Source of the DNA: an uncultured Clostridia bacterium
GTDB taxonomy: Bacteria > Bacillota > Clostridia > Oscillospirales > Ruminococcaceae
Length of the DNA: 64,000 nt
NCBI GenBank assembly: GCA_945876755.1
Contig: CAMCPM010000007.1
Span: forward strand, 1-64,000
Direction: 5' to 3'
In this document: one piece after another, positions 52,222 to 59,768 of the stretch
Layout: the number at the start of each line of letters is the position of its first letter
How positions within the stretch are numbered: position 1 is the first letter of the stretch
Made by a program: the position numbers and the translations under genes
Notes under the pieces: generated by a model
Told to the model about the DNA's origin: nothing
Database searches by the model: none
The model's input: only the letters and a program-made list of their open reading frames with translations

Positions 52222-52299
52222 TTCGTAATTCGTAATGCGTAATTAAAACGAACGCAAGCGTTCGTTTCCGAGTTTTTTCGCAAAGCGAAAAAACATCGG
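52219..52299 (+). repeat. Mosaic palindrome repeat, copy C, starting at the EAL gene stop codon
   Basis: Begins at the TAA stop: AATTCG words, AATGCGTAATT, stem 2 AAACGAACGC/GCGTTCGTTT (52246-52255 and 52258-52267), then stem 1 CCGAGTTTT/AAAACATCGG (52268-52276 and 52290-52299) closed by TTCGC-AAA-GCGAA. Linkers match copies A and B; stem cores differ but pair. Confidence 0.85.
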
Positions 52300-52392
52300 T
52301 ACTTGTTCGGATTTAAAACAAATGCAAAGCGCAAAACCCTAAAACACCGGAGAATCAAAAGGAACGCAAAATTAAAGCAAAAGCAAGGATTG

Positions 52393-52434
52393 ATCAAGGA
52401 CGTAATTACCATAAGTTTTACGTCCTTGATTTTT
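52393..52434 (+). terminator. Terminator between the EAL and phosphofructokinase genes
   Basis: A 13-bp stem (ATCAAGGACGTAA with TTACGTCCTTGAT) and a 12-base loop followed by TTTTT. I see no clear promoter between it and the next start at 52466, so it may act as an attenuator for that gene rather than a full stop. Confidence 0.8.
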
Positions 52435-52465
52435 AACCAGATTTTTAAACCGGGAGGAATTTAAA

Positions 52466-53551
52466 ATGGCAAAGAGAAGAATAGGCATCCTTACAAGCGG
52501 AGGCGACTGCCCCGGACTTAACGCTACCATCAGAGGCGTTGCCAAGGCGTGCTTCGAGCGTATGGGCGAGGATAATGTTGAGATAGTCGGCATCCAGAAC
52601 GGCTATTACGGCCTGATAAACAACATCGCCAAGGAAATGAAGCCCTCCGACTTTTCGGGCATTCTCACTCAGGGCGGAACTATTCTCGGTACAAAGCGCC
52701 AGCCGTTCAAAATGATGTCGGTCATCGGCGAAGACAACGTCGATAAGGTCAAGGCAATGAAGGACACCTACAAAAAGCAGAAGCTTGACTGCCTGCTGAC
52801 TCTCGGCGGAAACGGCACTCACAAGACAGCAAATCTCCTCTCCGAGGAAGGACTTAACGTTATCGGACTGCCAAAGACTATCGACAACGATATTTTCGGT
52901 ACAGACGTTACTTTCGGTTTCCATACCGCCGTTGATATAGCAACCGACGTTATCGACCGTCTCCATACCACCGCCGCTTCACACAGCCGAATCCTTATGG
53001 TAGAGGTAATGGGCAACAAAGCAGGCTGGCTTACACTTTATTCGGGAATCGCAGGCGGTGCGGATATTATTATCATCCCCGAAATTCCCTACGACCCGAA
53101 AAAGGTCATTGAAGCTCTCAATAAGAGAAGCGCCGCAGGAAAGACCTTCTCAATCGTTGCGGTCGCAGAGGGCGCATTTGATGTTGAAGAAGCCGAAATG
53201 AAGAAAAAGGAACGTGCAAAGAAGCGTCAGGAGCAAGGCATCACCACAGCTACGAACCGCCTTGCAGCACAGATACAGCAGGGTACGGGTATTGACACAA
53301 GAGTTTGCGTTCCGGGACATATGCTCAGAGGCGGAAGCCCTTCGGCATACGACAGAGTGCTTGCAACAAAGTTCGGCGTCCGTGCAGCAAAGCTTATCGA
53401 GCAGGAAAAGTACGGCTATTCCGTTGCAATGGTAAAGAGCGCCATTACCGAAAATCCACTTAAAGAGGTTGCGGGAAAGACCAAATTCGTTACCGAGGAC
53501 CATCAGCTTGTAGTCACCGCAAGACATCTGGGAATTTCCTTCGGCGACTGA
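52466..53551 (+). CDS. 6-phosphofructokinase, phosphate donor uncertain
   Basis: 361 residues; phosphorylates fructose 6-phosphate. Donor site GILTSGGDCPGLNA, a GGNGTHKT loop in place of the usual GGDGS or GGDDT, the catalytic PKTIDND, and MVEVMGNKAGW, PEIPY and GHMLRGG for the sugar phosphate. Gly at the second loop position points to ATP, Lys in PKTIDND is usual for PPi-type or mixed enzymes, and Asn replaces the metal-binding Asp. Preceded by GGGAGG. Confidence 0.92.
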   Translation: MAKRRIGILTSGGDCPGLNATIRGVAKACFERMGEDNVEIVGIQNGYYGLINNIAKEMKPSDFSGILTQGGTILGTKRQPFKMMSVIGEDNVDKVKAMKDTYKKQKLDCLLTLGGNGTHKTANLLSEEGLNVIGLPKTIDNDIFGTDVTFGFHTAVDIATDVIDRLHTTAASHSRILMVEVMGNKAGWLTLYSGIAGGADIIIIPEIPYDPKKVIEALNKRSAAGKTFSIVAVAEGAFDVEEAEMKKKERAKKRQEQGITTATNRLAAQIQQGTGIDTRVCVPGHMLRGGSPSAYDRVLATKFGVRAAKLIEQEKYGYSVAMVKSAITENPLKEVAGKTKFVTEDHQLVVTARHLGISFGD

Positions 53552-53575
53552 ACTGATAATTAATATAAATTTCCG

Positions 53576-53598
53576 GGGGCGGATATTATATCCGTCCC
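53576..53598 (+). terminator. Terminator of the phosphofructokinase gene
   Basis: GGGGCGGATA pairs with TATCCGTCCC (one G-T pair) around three bases, followed by TAAATATTTTAT. Confidence 0.65.
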
Positions 53599-53720
53599 TA
53601 AATATTTTATCCACGCACATATATACTTGACCGCAAATCAATATTGTGCTAAAATAACAACGGTTTATGTCGTTTTTTAGGGACACGACCTTATTATTTT
53701 TTAAGGACAGGTATCGACCC

Positions 53721-54974
53721 ATGAAATATTTTAAACACATACTGATTTTGTGCATTATAATATGTGCCTTGGCTTTTTCCGCAATAACGGCAGTACCCGT
53801 TTATGCCGATAACGAAAGCCGTTCTGTACATCTAAAAAGCGAAGATATTGAATTTTCCCTCAGCGTAACGGATTGCTCCGACGGCAAAAACAACGGAAAA
53901 ATAACCTGCACAATAGAAGATACGGGGAATAGCGACGTGTACTTCATCAGCTTCAACGCAGGCAAAAAGTACCGCAAAATGTCGGGAACAAAATTTACGC
54001 TTAAAGAGCTGAAAGCAGGAAGCTATTCGGTCCGTGTGATGAAAAACAATGATAACGCTTCCGCTTCCGATATCTGCACGGTATATGTGGGAGACAGTTC
54101 AGACAGCCGTTCCATAGACATTCACACCGTAAGCTGCGGAGAAAAAATTTATAAGGACGGAAAAATAAAAATATATATTGATAATTATAAAGACGACTCC
54201 GACAGAGAATACGAATATACAGCAAACGACGGAAAAACCTGGAGACCTATGAAAAGCAAAAGCATAACCGTCACAAATCTTAAAAGTGGAAGCCGCAAAA
54301 TTGCAGTCAGGGATAAAAACGATACCTCTTATTGCTCTACGGAAATAACAGTAAAAGTTCCCGAGGCTGAAGCCGGAACTTCAAGATATATAAAAGTGGA
54401 TAATATCCTCCAGCTGCCGGAGCTTCCGACAGGCTGCGAAATAACCTCGCTTACCATGCTGCTTAATCATATCGGATTTAAGGCTGACAAAAGAAATCTT
54501 GCGGACAATTATCTTCCCATGGGCGAATACCGCGCTTCGGATTTCAAAAAGGTTTTTGTAGGCAATCCCCACAGTACATATGCTTACGGCTGCCTTTCGG
54601 AAGCAATAGTGGAAGCCGCCGAAAAATATCTTGAAAAATACGATAAAAATTCCGAATGGAAGGTAAAGAATATTACAGGCTGTACAGCCGAATCGCTTTA
54701 TGCCGCCATAGATAGCGGAAATCCGGTCATTGTGTGGGCGACCGCGGATATGGCAGAACCGCAGGAGGGCTATAAATGGACAGTAGCGGAAACGGGAAAG
54801 GAAGTCACCTGGACTCGCTATGAGCATTGCCTCCTGCTTACAGGGTACAATAAGGAAAAGCAGGTCGTGTATATGAACGACCCTATGAGCGGCAGAAAAA
54901 AATACGATATGAAGCTGTTTGAGAAACGGTTCAGACAAATGGGCAGCAATGCAGTCATAATTGAAAAAAAATAA
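53721..54974 (+). CDS. Secreted C39-like peptidase family protein
   Basis: About 417 residues. Signal peptide (MKYFKHILILCIIICALA, ending near VYADN); two Ig-like or fibronectin-like beta domains (about 30-115 and 120-215); then a peptidase C39-like domain (about 225-415) with LPELPTGCEITSLTMLLNHIG (Cys in GCE), EHCLLLTGYN (His) and MNDPMSG (Asp). All three catalytic positions are kept. Probably a cell-surface peptidase. The ATG at 53721 is used; the longer frame precedes the signal peptide. Confidence 0.8.
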   Translation: MKYFKHILILCIIICALAFSAITAVPVYADNESRSVHLKSEDIEFSLSVTDCSDGKNNGKITCTIEDTGNSDVYFISFNAGKKYRKMSGTKFTLKELKAGSYSVRVMKNNDNASASDICTVYVGDSSDSRSIDIHTVSCGEKIYKDGKIKIYIDNYKDDSDREYEYTANDGKTWRPMKSKSITVTNLKSGSRKIAVRDKNDTSYCSTEITVKVPEAEAGTSRYIKVDNILQLPELPTGCEITSLTMLLNHIGFKADKRNLADNYLPMGEYRASDFKKVFVGNPHSTYAYGCLSEAIVEAAEKYLEKYDKNSEWKVKNITGCTAESLYAAIDSGNPVIVWATADMAEPQEGYKWTVAETGKEVTWTRYEHCLLLTGYNKEKQVVYMNDPMSGRKKYDMKLFEKRFRQMGSNAVIIEKK

Positions 54975-54985
54975 GGAGAATTTTT

Positions 54986-56455
54986 ATGATTTACACAAAC
55001 CCGGTATTAAAAGGCTTTTACCCCGACCCCAGCGTGTGCAGAGCAAACGATAAGTATTATATGGTGTGCAGCTCGTTCCAGTATTTCCCCGGAGTTCCGC
55101 TTTTCGATAGCGAAGATTTAGTCAACTGGAAGCAGATAGGACACGTCCTCACACGGAAAAGTCAGGTAATGCTTGAAAAGATAAACAGCTCGGGCGGCGT
55201 TTTTGCGCCGACTATCCGCTACAACAGCGGACGTTTTTACATGGTGACCACCAACGACACCACACACGAAAATTTCTACGTTTACACCGATGATATTTAC
55301 GGCGAATGGTCTGAGCCTATCACAGTAAAACAGGGCGGCATCGACCCCTCCCTCTACTTTGAAAACGGCAGAACATATTTCATGAGCAACGGCAGCGACG
55401 ATAACGGCATAAACGGAGTTACCCAGTGTGAAATTAATATCGAAACTGGCGAAAAGCTGTCCGCAAGCAAGTGTATCTGGCAAGGCTCCGGCGGACGTTA
55501 CCTTGAAAGCCCCCATATGTACAAGATAGGCGAATATTATTACCTTATGGCAGCCGAAGGCGGCACCGAGTATGGCCATATGATAACCTATGCCCGTTCC
55601 AAGTCGGTGTGGGGACCTTTTGAGAACTATCCGCATAATCCCGTTCTGACAAACCGCAACAAAGCGCCCTTTATCATACAGGGCATAGGCCACGGCGACC
55701 TTATCGAGGACTATAACGGCAGCTGGCATATCCTCTGTCTTGGCTTCCGTCAGATACATATGTGGATGCCCTATCACAATCTGGGACGTGAAGTTTTCCT
55801 CATTCCTGCACAGTTTGATAAGGACGGCTGGTTCACCGCAGGCACAGACGGCACCTGCGCCGAAAGCTATGAGCTTGATGGCAATTTTGCACAGGATTTC
55901 AAGAGAAACTACACCTTTGAAAATACCGATTGGAATATCGACTGGTGCTATCTACGCCACCCGAAGCTTGAAAACTACAAGCTTTCGGCAGACAAAGCAG
56001 TCCTGCACGGAACGGATATTACCCTTGATAATACCGATTCCCCCACCTTTATCGGTATGCGTCAAAGGGACTTCAAGCTTGACCTTTCAGTAAACGTATC
56101 CGTTGACAGCGGAGAAGCAGGCGTGACAGTCTATATGTGCGAGGACGAGCATTACGAAGTCGCCCTGCGTAAGACGGACAGCGGCTTTGAAGCCGTGCTG
56201 AAATTGAATATCGGCGGCATAAAGCATATACAGACCGCCGTGCCTGTTCCTTCGGGCAGCGCAAAGCTGAGAATAACAGCAGATAATCTTTTCTATAACT
56301 TCTATGTCGGCGATATTCATCTCGGTTTTGGACAGACAAAATACCTCACAAGCGAGGTATCGGGCGGATTTACCGGAGTTGTTATCGGACTTTATGCCGC
56401 CGGCGGAAACACAGCGGTATTTGAGAATTTCACCCTTGATTATCCGGAAGAATAG
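54986..56455 (+). CDS. GH43 beta-xylosidase / alpha-L-arabinofuranosidase
   Basis: 489 residues, no signal peptide, so cytoplasmic. Five-bladed propeller (about 1-300) starting NPVLKGFYPDPSV (catalytic base Asp), GGIDPSLYF (pKa-tuning Asp) and LESPHMYK (general acid Glu), then a C-terminal beta-sandwich (about 310-489). It resembles the GH43 groups 11/12 that trim xylo-oligosaccharides. AAGGAG precedes the ATG 11 bases after the C39 gene. Exact specificity is not readable. Confidence 0.88.
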   Translation: MIYTNPVLKGFYPDPSVCRANDKYYMVCSSFQYFPGVPLFDSEDLVNWKQIGHVLTRKSQVMLEKINSSGGVFAPTIRYNSGRFYMVTTNDTTHENFYVYTDDIYGEWSEPITVKQGGIDPSLYFENGRTYFMSNGSDDNGINGVTQCEINIETGEKLSASKCIWQGSGGRYLESPHMYKIGEYYYLMAAEGGTEYGHMITYARSKSVWGPFENYPHNPVLTNRNKAPFIIQGIGHGDLIEDYNGSWHILCLGFRQIHMWMPYHNLGREVFLIPAQFDKDGWFTAGTDGTCAESYELDGNFAQDFKRNYTFENTDWNIDWCYLRHPKLENYKLSADKAVLHGTDITLDNTDSPTFIGMRQRDFKLDLSVNVSVDSGEAGVTVYMCEDEHYEVALRKTDSGFEAVLKLNIGGIKHIQTAVPVPSGSAKLRITADNLFYNFYVGDIHLGFGQTKYLTSEVSGGFTGVVIGLYAAGGNTAVFENFTLDYPEE

Positions 56456-56464
56456 CAGTATCTT

Positions 56465-56779
56465 CTATTCGGCTTTCTGCAAAAGCTCCCCTACTTCTGA
56501 GGGTTTCAGCACCCTTCCCTGAGAAACGACCTTTTCGTTCACCACGATAACAGGCATACTCATAACGCCGTATTCGGCAATTTTCGCCATGTCGGTGATA
56601 TACTCCGCCTCAACGGGAATGCTCATAACTTCAAGAGCCTTTTTAACATTCTCAAGCTGTCTGTGGCAGTTTTTGCAGCCTGCCCCCAGCACCTTTACAC
56701 TTTTTATCTTTGCGATAAGCGCCTTGTCAACAGGGCGCTTTTTTTCTTCCGTATTTTTCATAAAACCAAACAATGACAT
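56465..56779 (-). CDS. Thioredoxin-like protein (TM0996/MTH895 type)
   Basis: 104 residues with the redox pair GCKNC (about residues 34-38) and MSMPVIVVNEKVVSQGRV; a short Lys-rich start precedes the fold. This small family often accompanies ArsP-type permeases. Last gene of the ArsR operon, 11 bases after the permease. Confidence 0.88.
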   Translation of the reverse strand: MSLFGFMKNTEEKKRPVDKALIAKIKSVKVLGAGCKNCHRQLENVKKALEVMSIPVEAEYITDMAKIAEYGVMSMPVIVVNEKVVSQGRVLKPSEVGELLQKAE

Positions 56780-56790
56780 AATAAAACCTC

Positions 56791-57804
56791 CTAAATAATA
56801 AAGCCTTGAATTGCATTAAAGAAATATCCCACAATGATTATGCCCACCGTACAAACTGCAATGAAAATACCCAACAGCTTCGGCTTGACCGCTTTCCGAA
56901 GCATTATCATTGACGGCAGAGAAAGTGTCGTTACCGCCATCATAAAGGACAGCACCACACCCAGCAGCGCACCCTTTGCAAGCAATGCTTCGGCGATCGG
57001 GATAGTACCGAAAATGTCGGCATACATTGGAACACCCGCAGCCGTTGCAATAATAACGCCCAACGGATTATTGTCACCGAGAATATTAACGATAAATTCC
57101 TCCGGTATCCAGTTGTGGATAACAGCACCTATGCCAACGCCAATGAGAACATATGGGAAAACCTTTTTCGCCGTTGTACATACCTGCTCAAAGGCATATT
57201 TCGCACGATCCTTGAAATGCAGCTCCTCCTGCGGAACGTCAAGGCTTTTAGCGTTTCGTATAAACTCCTCAACCTGATTTTCAAGATGCAGCTTTTCGAT
57301 AAGCGTACCGCCTGCGACAGCAATGACAAGTCCCACGATAACGTAGATAACAGCGACCTTCCAGCCGAAAATACTCATCAGCAGCACAAGTGAGCCAAGG
57401 TCGACCATAGGCGAAGAAATAAGGAATGAGAATGTTACGCCAAGGGGCAGACCTGCGCTTGTAAATCCCATAAAAAGCGGTATGGACGAACAGGAGCAGA
57501 ATGGCGTTACCGTACCCAGCAGAGCAGCAATAATATTTGCCCAAATACCGTGAAAACGCCCAAGTATCTTTTTTGTCCGTTCCGGCGGAAAATAGCTTTG
57601 AATGTACGAGATAACGAATATCAGTACACCCAGCAGTACCATAATTTTTATCATGTCATAGATGAAAAATCTCACGCTGCCGCCGACCTTTCCGCTTGTG
57701 TCAAGACCGAGAGCGTTCAGCACCGAGCCGATAAGCCTGTTCAGCCAAGCCATGCCAAGTATCTCAGACTGGAAAAAATCCCAGACTGTTTTTATCGTTC
57801 CCAT
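56791..57804 (-). CDS. Putative permease (DUF318 / ArsP type)
   Basis: 337 residues, eight or nine membrane helices, with the signature TPFCSCSSIPLFMGF near residue 100 containing the CxC that defines the family, and VPMYADIFGTIP in the second half. Relatives export organoarsenicals or act in redox homeostasis. Controlled with an ArsR regulator and a thioredoxin-like partner in one operon. Confidence 0.88.
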   Translation of the reverse strand: MGTIKTVWDFFQSEILGMAWLNRLIGSVLNALGLDTSGKVGGSVRFFIYDMIKIMVLLGVLIFVISYIQSYFPPERTKKILGRFHGIWANIIAALLGTVTPFCSCSSIPLFMGFTSAGLPLGVTFSFLISSPMVDLGSLVLLMSIFGWKVAVIYVIVGLVIAVAGGTLIEKLHLENQVEEFIRNAKSLDVPQEELHFKDRAKYAFEQVCTTAKKVFPYVLIGVGIGAVIHNWIPEEFIVNILGDNNPLGVIIATAAGVPMYADIFGTIPIAEALLAKGALLGVVLSFMMAVTTLSLPSMIMLRKAVKPKLLGIFIAVCTVGIIIVGYFFNAIQGFII

Positions 57805-57848
57805 AATAATTATACCTTTCTATGTATGAATCTTAATAGGTTTGCCTG

Positions 57849-58292
57849 CTATTCATAATCGGCAAGGATGCTTTCCAGTATTTCCACAGCACTTTTTATT
57901 GCTTTGGGACAAACCTCACCGAACAACCCCTTTTCCTTTATACAAGCCATTTCGTCGGGCTTTGAAAGGTCATACCCCAGCAGGTCGCGGCAGACAATTG
58001 AACCGTTAGCTTCCTTGTACCGCTTTGTATATTCAACAGCAATTGAATACGCCCTTGACTTCTGCTCACAGTCGGCAGAATCAAAATGACCGTATTTCAG
58101 TCCCAGAACCATCAGTGCCCCCGAAACCGCACCGCATATCTCACCGTTTCTTGCGCCTCCGCCGAATGACGTGCCAAGCATTAACGCAAGCTTTTCGTCA
58201 AGCCCGAAATCAGGCGCAAACGCCGTAAGCACCGCCTGAGAACAATTGAAATTATTTGAGAAAAGCTCCAAAGCCTTATCTGTTTTATTCAT
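57849..58292 (-). CDS. C-GCAxxG-C-C family protein
   Basis: 147 residues, soluble. FNCSQAVLTAF, then NGEICGAVSGALMVLGL (the family's GCAxxG reads ICGAVSG), a mid Cys in VCRDLLGYDL and ending with EVCPKAIK; the Cys are spaced as in this redox or metal-binding family. Function unproven. Between the ArsR and permease genes. Confidence 0.88.
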   Translation of the reverse strand: MNKTDKALELFSNNFNCSQAVLTAFAPDFGLDEKLALMLGTSFGGGARNGEICGAVSGALMVLGLKYGHFDSADCEQKSRAYSIAVEYTKRYKEANGSIVCRDLLGYDLSKPDEMACIKEKGLFGEVCPKAIKSAVEILESILADYE

Positions 58293-58308
58293 TGTATTTT
58301 TCCTCCTT

Positions 58309-58584
58309 TTAATTTTTCAGCGAAACAAGATATTCCTGCGCACGTTCTATCCCTGCTTTGGAAATTGAATAATGCATCCACTTTCCCTCTTTTCGCCCCG
58401 TAACAATACCGCTGTCGCAGAGTATTTTCATATGGTGCGAAAGAGTCGGCTGAGTGATATTCAATTCTTCAAGCAGCCTGCAAGCGCATTTTTCGCCGCC
58501 CTGCAAAAGCTGTAATATCCTTATACGGTTTTCATCGCAGAACGCCTTAAAAATGACCGCCGCCTTTTTTGCGTCAATATCCAT
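58309..58584 (-). CDS. ArsR-family transcriptional regulator
   Basis: About 91 residues, winged helix. The metal-site helix reads GEKCACRLLEEL (compare ELCVCDL), giving two Cys for thiophilic ligands; LNITQPTLSHHMKIL is the recognition helix. The ATG at 58584 is six bases after AGGT; a GTG two codons earlier abuts the site. It would repress its own four-gene operon until it binds the metalloid or metal. Confidence 0.92.
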   Translation of the reverse strand: MDIDAKKAAVIFKAFCDENRIRILQLLQGGEKCACRLLEELNITQPTLSHHMKILCDSGIVTGRKEGKWMHYSISKAGIERAQEYLVSLKN

Positions 58585-58618
58585 ACCCACACCTCATATT
58601 GATAAATTTCTATATATC

Positions 58619-58647
58619 ATTATACACAACAGATAGAAAAATGTCAA
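58619..58647 (-). promoter_or_regulatory. Consensus promoter and operator of the ArsR operon
   Basis: On the minus strand a perfect TTGACA and TATAAT 17 bp apart. A dyad TGATA…TATCA (about 58599-58619) lies over the transcription start, a plausible ArsR operator. Confidence 0.8.
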
Positions 58648-58809
58648 TATATAATGTAAAAAAACTTGCAAAAGCGCAGAATATCCGCTTTTCCTGTGTC
58701 TCCCGTACCTTAATGCTGTATAGTTATATACTTTTTGCCTTAATTTTTTGTTAATATCTTATTCTTTTTGTCAGAAAGAGAAAAACTGATCTTTTCACCC
58801 TTTTGGGTG
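58648..58809. other. Divergent intergenic region
   Basis: Between the ArsR and GT8 promoters. A/T-rich, with a small hairpin CACCC-TTTT-GGGTG (58796-58809) just before the GT8 -35 box. No gene seen. Confidence 0.4.
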
Positions 58810-58838
58810 TTGAAAAATAAAAAAAGAAATGATATAAT
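58810..58838 (+). promoter_or_regulatory. Promoter of the GT8-surface protein pair
   Basis: TTGAAA and TATAAT 17 bp apart on the plus strand, about 45 bases upstream of the GTG start. Confidence 0.8.
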
Positions 58839-58885
58839 AACTATGTATAATTCAAATTTATGGCAAAAGAGGCGGTGATCTATCC

Positions 58886-59767
58886 GTGGAAAAAAATAAC
58901 CCCATAACCTTGTGCTATGCCTCGGACGAAAACTACGCTCCCCATATGACAGTGTCGATATATTCGCTGATGTGCAACGCGGATAAGTCAAGACAGTATG
59001 AGATAATCATCCTGCACAGCGAGCTTTCGGAACAAAGCAAAGAAAAGCTTCTGCGCATTTCTGAGAAATTCCCGAACTTCACGGTGCGGTTCGTTGATAT
59101 GTCCACCGTCCACGATAGCGTAAAGGATAGAGTAAGCACCTACATCACCGCCGCCACAAACTACCGCCTTTTCATTCTGGGTGAGCTTTTCGGGGATTAC
59201 GACCGAGTGCTTTATATCGACTGCGATACAATTATTGAGGGCGACATATCAGAACTTTACGATATGAACCTTGAGGGCAGAGCCATAGCCGCCGCGGAAA
59301 TGGTTGAAGCTCGCCACTATATCCGCACAAAAAGAGCCCTTTTCTATGACGGAACGCCCTACAATTTCACCGACTACTGCACAAAAATACTTGAAATAAA
59401 GCATATCGAAAGATACTTCAATGCAGGAGTCATACTTTTCGACCTTAAACGCTGCCGCAAGCTTACCTCGGATAAAGCGGCGGTAGAGCTTCTCAACCGC
59501 AAAAAGTGGATATACAACGACCAGGACACGCTTAATATCCTTTTCAACGACAGCGTGAAAATGCTTGACCTGAAATGGAACTACACCCACAATATCGAGC
59601 AGTTCTGCACCTCCCGCAAGCCCACCACACGGGAGCTTTTCGCCGACGCCCGACGAACGGAATACGGCGTTATCCATTTTATAAGCTCAAAAAAACCATG
59701 GCATGCTGATGTTGCCCTCGGGGAACATTATCATAAATATCAAAAACAATTACAGGAGGTAATTTAA
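58886..59767 (+). CDS. Glycosyltransferase family 8
   Basis: 293 residues, cytosolic. ITLCYASDENYAPHMTVSIYSL start, sugar-nucleotide metal motif YIDCDTI (DxD), FNAGVILFDLKRCR, YNDQDTLN and HFISSKKPWH, all typical of GT8 retaining glucosyl- or galactosyltransferases. GTG start, with GAGG 13 bases upstream. The next gene's ribosome site lies in its last codons, so the two are coupled; the enzyme may modify that secreted protein or a wall polymer, by inference. Confidence 0.9.
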   Translation: MEKNNPITLCYASDENYAPHMTVSIYSLMCNADKSRQYEIIILHSELSEQSKEKLLRISEKFPNFTVRFVDMSTVHDSVKDRVSTYITAATNYRLFILGELFGDYDRVLYIDCDTIIEGDISELYDMNLEGRAIAAAEMVEARHYIRTKRALFYDGTPYNFTDYCTKILEIKHIERYFNAGVILFDLKRCRKLTSDKAAVELLNRKKWIYNDQDTLNILFNDSVKMLDLKWNYTHNIEQFCTSRKPTTRELFADARRTEYGVIHFISSKKPWHADVALGEHYHKYQKQLQEVI

Positions 59768-59768
59768 T

